A DNA stretch of 64,000 bases from Methanocorpusculum parvum (GTDB lineage: Archaea > Halobacteriota > Methanomicrobia > Methanomicrobiales > Methanocorpusculaceae), in NCBI GenBank assembly GCA_002287215.1, contig LMVO01000001.1, forward strand, positions 124,001 through 188,000. Reading direction: 5' to 3'. The notes beneath the pieces were generated by a model. It did not search any database. It worked only from the letters and a program-made list of their open reading frames with translations, and was not told where the DNA came from. A program made the translations under genes and the position numbers. Position 1 is the stretch's first letter. Each line of letters starts with the position of its first letter. Positions 60,338-64,000 of the stretch are shown in pieces.

Positions 60338-61138
60338 ATGGGTCCCGTCCAGAAAAGGATTCTGATTACTCTCAGCATTTTTGGGATTATTATTGCCGGA
60401 TTTGCCATAGCCGAGTCTTCATTCGCCACATATGAATCTGATCTTCCGGACGTTGTCACCTCTTCCAAACAAAATCTTACTGCTGACGATTTTACGTATG
60501 GGCCGGTAAATTATCGTCCGGGGTATCTCCCGATCCCCATTTATGCAGAATCAGGTCTGTATGATGCTGAAGACTGGATCGTTTTGTTTGCCGTAGTGAA
60601 TGAGACTCCCGTAAACGGCAATCCTTTTTTCGTCCGCCCCGGCTCAGTCAAAATTGATTACATATTTGAAAATCTCACGGGAACTGCCGTGTTTCAAGTA
60701 TATGGCCTTCGTTATGATTCCGGTCAGACCTGGACTACCCACCAGTTCCATTCACCTGCATCCGGCTACCGGGTAATCGCTTCACCACAGTCAGGTATTC
60801 TTCCCACTCTCACCGATTACTCTGAAGAACTGCCAATGATAATCTCTGCTGCGAATCTGTATTACTCTCCCGACGGCGATATGGAGATTGGTGTTCCCTT
60901 TGCCTTTCCATTTCCAAAAGATGAGTTGAACGGCCTTTCCGCTCTCCACTTCACCCTGGATCCTGACATGCCCAGGGGTCAGGTTACTACTACCTCTGAA
61001 TTGAACGGGACGTTCTATATCACTCACACCGGAGGAGATACAGTCCGGAGACTTATCCTCATGCTTGCAGTTAATTCTCCGCAGACTGATGACTTTTTGT
61101 TTACATTTACGAGCAGCTTTGTTCCACGGGAGGTCTGA
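60338..61138 (+). CDS. Secreted two-domain protein with swapped domain order (family member 3)
   Basis: 266 residues with an N-terminal signal/membrane segment (RILITLSIFGIIIAGFAIA). Domain B comes first (YGPVNYRPGYLPIPIYAESG and KIDYIFENLTGTAVFQVYGL, residues about 48-130), then domain A (GQVTTTSELNGTFYITHTGG and LILMLAVNSPQTDDF, about 218-262). The two proteins at 53.4-55.3 kb have A before B. No C-terminal anchor. It abuts the ECF S-component gene, so it may capture or present that transporter's substrate. Confidence 0.7.
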   Translation: MGPVQKRILITLSIFGIIIAGFAIAESSFATYESDLPDVVTSSKQNLTADDFTYGPVNYRPGYLPIPIYAESGLYDAEDWIVLFAVVNETPVNGNPFFVRPGSVKIDYIFENLTGTAVFQVYGLRYDSGQTWTTHQFHSPASGYRVIASPQSGILPTLTDYSEELPMIISAANLYYSPDGDMEIGVPFAFPFPKDELNGLSALHFTLDPDMPRGQVTTTSELNGTFYITHTGGDTVRRLILMLAVNSPQTDDFLFTFTSSFVPREV

Positions 61139-61687
61139 ATGAAACCATATTTTCAGCTTCATGAGATCGCTTTGCTCTCGCTTCTCGGCGCCCTTATTTT
61201 TGTTTTGCGTCTGGTTTTCAAGATCCCTATCCATGTACCCGGAAGCTCAGGTCTGGTATGGGTCCTTCCCCTCATTATCGGTGTGGGAATTGTACGAAAA
61301 CCCGGGGCTGGATTGTACATGGGCTTTATATCAGGGATCCTCGCCTCATTTTTTGGCGTAGGCGCTTTGCATGTCCTTGATATCTTCAAGTATCTTGCCA
61401 TGGGTCTTTCTGTTGATTTGACTTCTATGCTCTTCTTCTACCGTTTCAGTAATCCTATAGTAGGATGTATTGTCGGAGCTGTTGGAAATTTTACAAAGAT
61501 GCTGGTAAATTACGCTGTTCAGATGCTGTTTGGTGTTCAGGCAACATTTATTCTGGTTGGGATTACCGTTTCAGCAACAACCCATCTGATATTCGGCGGT
61601 ATCGGCGGAATTCTTGCCGTCCTGATATTGTCTCGTCTGAGGCGTGCAGGAGTGATTACTGAGGATGACAAAGACGCCTATAATTGA
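61139..61687 (+). CDS. ECF transporter S component, substrate unknown
   Basis: 182 residues with about five to six membrane segments. HVPGSSGLVWVLPLIIGVGI near 34 and the C-terminal THLIFGGIGGILAVLILSRL resemble small S components of energy-coupling factor transporters, including YkoE-type vitamin-precursor carriers. The sequence gives no firm substrate. Its start directly follows the secreted protein stop and its end overlaps the ATPase gene by 23 bp. Confidence 0.75.
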   Translation: MKPYFQLHEIALLSLLGALIFVLRLVFKIPIHVPGSSGLVWVLPLIIGVGIVRKPGAGLYMGFISGILASFFGVGALHVLDIFKYLAMGLSVDLTSMLFFYRFSNPIVGCIVGAVGNFTKMLVNYAVQMLFGVQATFILVGITVSATTHLIFGGIGGILAVLILSRLRRAGVITEDDKDAYN

Positions 61688-63074
61688 GGTGAACAATCTC
61701 ACATACATCTATCCCCGTCAGCCTGGAGGGAGACGTCCCGCTCCTTTTCATGATCTGAATCTCACGGTATATGCAGGTGAACGAATTCTTCTCACCGGAG
61801 ATTCCGGTTCCGGGAAATCAACGTTTTTACGCTGTCTGAATGGTTTGATTCCGCATTCAGAATCTGGAAAGATGGAAGGTACCGTCAATATCGCAGGTAT
61901 TGATACTCGTAACTCCGGTATATCGCAGCTTGCCTCTCATGTTGGCATGGTATTTCAGGATCCTGATTATCAGTTATTCTGTGCAGATGTCGAAAGTGAA
62001 ATTGCCTATGGTCTTGAACAACATGGTGTCTCGCCTCAGGAAATGCAGAGGAGGATCGAAGAAGTCATTGAATTATTACGTATAACTCATCTTCGTGGCA
62101 GAATGATGGACACTCTTTCATGGGGAGAGCGTCAGCGGGTCGCTATCGCCTCGGTCCTGGTTATGCGGCCTGAGATCCTTCTTCTCGATGAGCCGTTATC
62201 CGGGCTTGATGAAGGAGCAGTCAAAACACTCATCGAAGTGTTGAAAAATCTGAATGAACTGCTTGGGCTTACTATCATCATCGCAGAACACCGAACAAAT
62301 TGTCTGGAAGATTTTCCGACCCGATACATCCATTTTGGAGACCCGGCATCCGGCAATCCTGCTGTCGTACGTTGCCCAGCTGTATCATGTACATCTGATA
62401 ATTCTCTCTCCCTCTCTCAGGTAAATTTCGCGTATGGAGAATCCGACCGATTGGTTTTGTCCGATCTCACTCTCTCTTTTCATTCAGGTATGATCTCTGT
62501 TCTGATGGGAGAGAACGGTTCTGGAAAAAGCACATTGATCCGGCATGCGAATGGGATCCTTCGCCCGGATTCAGGAGAGGTGTTTGTTCATGGAGAAAAT
62601 ATTCGTGACAAAACCGTGGCGGAGATCTCGTCAAGTGTCGGCATTTGTTTCCAGCATGCTGATTATCAGCTTTTTGAAGAGACGATTCTTGATGAATTAC
62701 TCTGTACACCCCGTATTCGCGGATATCCGCTTGGACCTTCCAGATGTCGGGCCCGCAGTATTCTTGATGATTTAGGTCTTCTTTCGCTTGGCGAAAAATC
62801 ATCTCCTCTTAAAGCATCTGTTGGCGAAAAACAGAGGATTGCTATCTCGACCTTACTCATGATGGATACATCCGTAATGATTTTAGATGAGCCAACCCTT
62901 GGACTTGACGCATCATCCAAACAGATACTGGCCTCTATTCTGCAAAAAGAACGGGATCTTGGAAAAACCGTTATAGTTGCGACACATGACCGCGGTTTTG
63001 CGGATCTATGTGCTGACCGAATCATCAGTCTTTCCGGCGGCCGGGTCATACACGACACAGGGGTTCTCAGATGA
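61665..63074 (+). CDS. ecfA: Fused double ATPase of an ECF transporter (EcfA1-EcfA2)
   Basis: 469 residues holding two ABC ATPase domains. Domain 1: Walker A GDSGSGKST near 44, signature LSWGERQRV, Walker B ILLLDEPLSGLD. Domain 2 from about 245: GENGSGKST, signature ASVGEKQRIA, Walker B VMILDEPTLGLDA and H-loop ATHDRGFADL. Both signatures differ from canonical LSGGQ, and the second lacks the leading LSGG. A single-chain pair is less common than separate EcfA and EcfA' proteins. Overlaps the T component by 4 bp. Confidence 0.9.
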   Translation: MTKTPIIEVNNLTYIYPRQPGGRRPAPFHDLNLTVYAGERILLTGDSGSGKSTFLRCLNGLIPHSESGKMEGTVNIAGIDTRNSGISQLASHVGMVFQDPDYQLFCADVESEIAYGLEQHGVSPQEMQRRIEEVIELLRITHLRGRMMDTLSWGERQRVAIASVLVMRPEILLLDEPLSGLDEGAVKTLIEVLKNLNELLGLTIIIAEHRTNCLEDFPTRYIHFGDPASGNPAVVRCPAVSCTSDNSLSLSQVNFAYGESDRLVLSDLTLSFHSGMISVLMGENGSGKSTLIRHANGILRPDSGEVFVHGENIRDKTVAEISSSVGICFQHADYQLFEETILDELLCTPRIRGYPLGPSRCRARSILDDLGLLSLGEKSSPLKASVGEKQRIAISTLLMMDTSVMILDEPTLGLDASSKQILASILQKERDLGKTVIVATHDRGFADLCADRIISLSGGRVIHDTGVLR

Positions 63075-63871
63075 AGTTCTCAAAAAAGATGATCCGGTAT
63101 GTTGATAGGGATACCATTTTTCACCGTCTCGATCCGGGAACAAAAATCATTCTGGTTTTATATTTTAGTATCATCGCCATTCTGATCAACTCTCTGCCCG
63201 CAATGCTTCTGCTTCTGTTGTTTGTCTATCTGCCGATCATATGGGAGCATTTGACTCTGATTCTCGTTCGTTCTCTGCGTTTTCTCATTCCTGTTTTCCT
63301 CTTCATCTTCATCATCAACCTGATGTTTCCTCAGGTGATCCCTGCTGATCCTTGGGTCACCTATACCTTTCTTACTGTAACCGGTGGTCTTTCTTTTGAG
63401 GGGATCATCTATGCCTGCCTGATGACCGCACGGATGTTTATGATAGCTTCAGTATCAACGTTATTCATTATGACAACAACCAGTAACGCGTTTGTTCACC
63501 GGCTGAAATCCGTTGGTATTCCGGAAACCCTGGCATTTTCTCTTGGTTATGCCATGAAATCCATTACCACGCTGAGTGCTGATATGGCCAATATCATGGA
63601 TGCACAACGATCCCGGGGCATTGAGTTGGAAAAAGGAAATCCTGCAAACAAAGGATTACAGTATATGGCTCTTGGCATACCAATGACCGTCTCTGTGATG
63701 CAGCGTTCCAAGCAGACAGCTGATGCGATGCAGTGCAGAGGATTTGGGAGTTCTGGAAAAAAAACTCTTCACCGGCCTTTTAAAATGGAAAGATCAGGTT
63801 ATCTTGCACTGATAATATCGGTATTGGTTGGGTGTGCTTTGTGGTATTTTTCAGCCATCCAGTATTTCTAA
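63071..63871 (+). CDS. ecfT: EcfT, transmembrane coupling subunit of an ECF transporter
   Basis: 266 residues with about five to six membrane segments. HRLDPGTKIILVLYFSIIAI at the start is typical of CbiQ/EcfT. The two cytosolic coupling-helix motifs are visible as AQRSRGIELEKGN near 178 and AMQCRGFGSSG near 219 (Ala-x-Arg-x-Gly-like, the second with Cys before Arg). Completes an S-A-A-T operon. Confidence 0.9.
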   Translation: MKFSKKMIRYVDRDTIFHRLDPGTKIILVLYFSIIAILINSLPAMLLLLLFVYLPIIWEHLTLILVRSLRFLIPVFLFIFIINLMFPQVIPADPWVTYTFLTVTGGLSFEGIIYACLMTARMFMIASVSTLFIMTTTSNAFVHRLKSVGIPETLAFSLGYAMKSITTLSADMANIMDAQRSRGIELEKGNPANKGLQYMALGIPMTVSVMQRSKQTADAMQCRGFGSSGKKTLHRPFKMERSGYLALIISVLVGCALWYFSAIQYF

Positions 63872-64000
63872 ACCAGCGCTTAGTTAATTAAGTTAATTTA
63901 ACTATTTAACAACATTTATTTGTGTGTGAAACGGCAAATACTAATGATACTCATGTCTTGCCTTTGCTTGACTATTTGTGGGTGTGGAGAACTATAGTAT
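63872..64000. other. AT-rich intergenic end of the window
   Basis: TTAATTAA and GTTAATTTAAC are short palindromes directly after ecfT. At the far end TGGGTGTGGAG (63979-63989) is the reverse complement of the CTCCACACCCA core seen at 13318 and, in variant form, at 22953. No gene. Confidence 0.4.

Overview
The window comes from a hydrogenotrophic methanogenic archaeon. It carries formylmethanofuran dehydrogenase (fwd), heterodisulfide reductase (hdrABC) with mvhD, formylmethanofuran:tetrahydromethanopterin formyltransferase, coenzyme B precursor genes (aksA/D/E/F), a thermosome, deoxyhypusine synthase, Dph2, TiaS and archaeal TATA-type promoters. Gene content and style (no mvhA/G beside hdr, PEGA surface protein, nitrogenase-like genes, many small methanogen-only families) point to the Methanomicrobiales, possibly Methanocorpusculum. 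The genus is an inference; only the methanogen assignment is firm.

Layout. 1-4.1 kb: the 3' end of a TrkH potassium channel gene, then a compact three-gene nitrogenase-like operon (NifH-like plus two short NifD/K-like subunits). 4.1-6.7 kb, opposite strand: NikR, a NikM-NikN fusion nickel permease that seems to start at ACG, and an archaeal HTH regulator. 6.7-13.1 kb: TiaS, amt-glnK, two unknown genes, deoxyhypusine synthase and pyrF. 13.1-23.6 kb: a SHOCT-domain protein, thermosome, two aminotransferases, purE, an orphan solute-binding lipoprotein, an FTR-like protein, an atypical peptide deformylase, a PEGA protein, and two noncoding loci full of hairpins; the second is bounded by inverted repeats. 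23.5-33 kb: ftr, housekeeping and RNA-modification genes (METTL5-like, Dph2, Hpt, Tsr3), MntP, DUF1890/DUF1894, endonuclease IV and methanogen-specific unknowns.

33.2-40.1 kb is a tightly overlapping seven-gene operon: an Mmp11-like protein, a radical SAM protein, an IorA-like thiamine-PP enzyme without its ferredoxin domain, then aksA-aksD-aksE-aksF. The aks genes make 2-oxosuberate for coenzyme B. The three leading genes are therefore candidates for later steps (decarboxylation, sulfur insertion) that, to my knowledge, have no assigned enzymes. A second Mmp11-like gene lies convergent at the end.

41.5-51.3 kb is the catabolic core in one orientation: fwdG-like/fwdF, hdrCBA, mvhD, fwdDBAC. 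It joins the first and last steps of methanogenesis in one transcription block, with no hydrogenase or formate dehydrogenase gene. A Dsr-like siroheme protein, a small Cys protein, a rubredoxin and MobB follow.

53.4-63.9 kb: three related secreted two-domain proteins (one with swapped domain order), a MoxR-DUF58-vWA operon, a DDT-motif protein, and an ECF transporter (S component, fused double ATPase, T component) of unknown substrate. No rRNA, tRNA or CRISPR array was recognised by eye.
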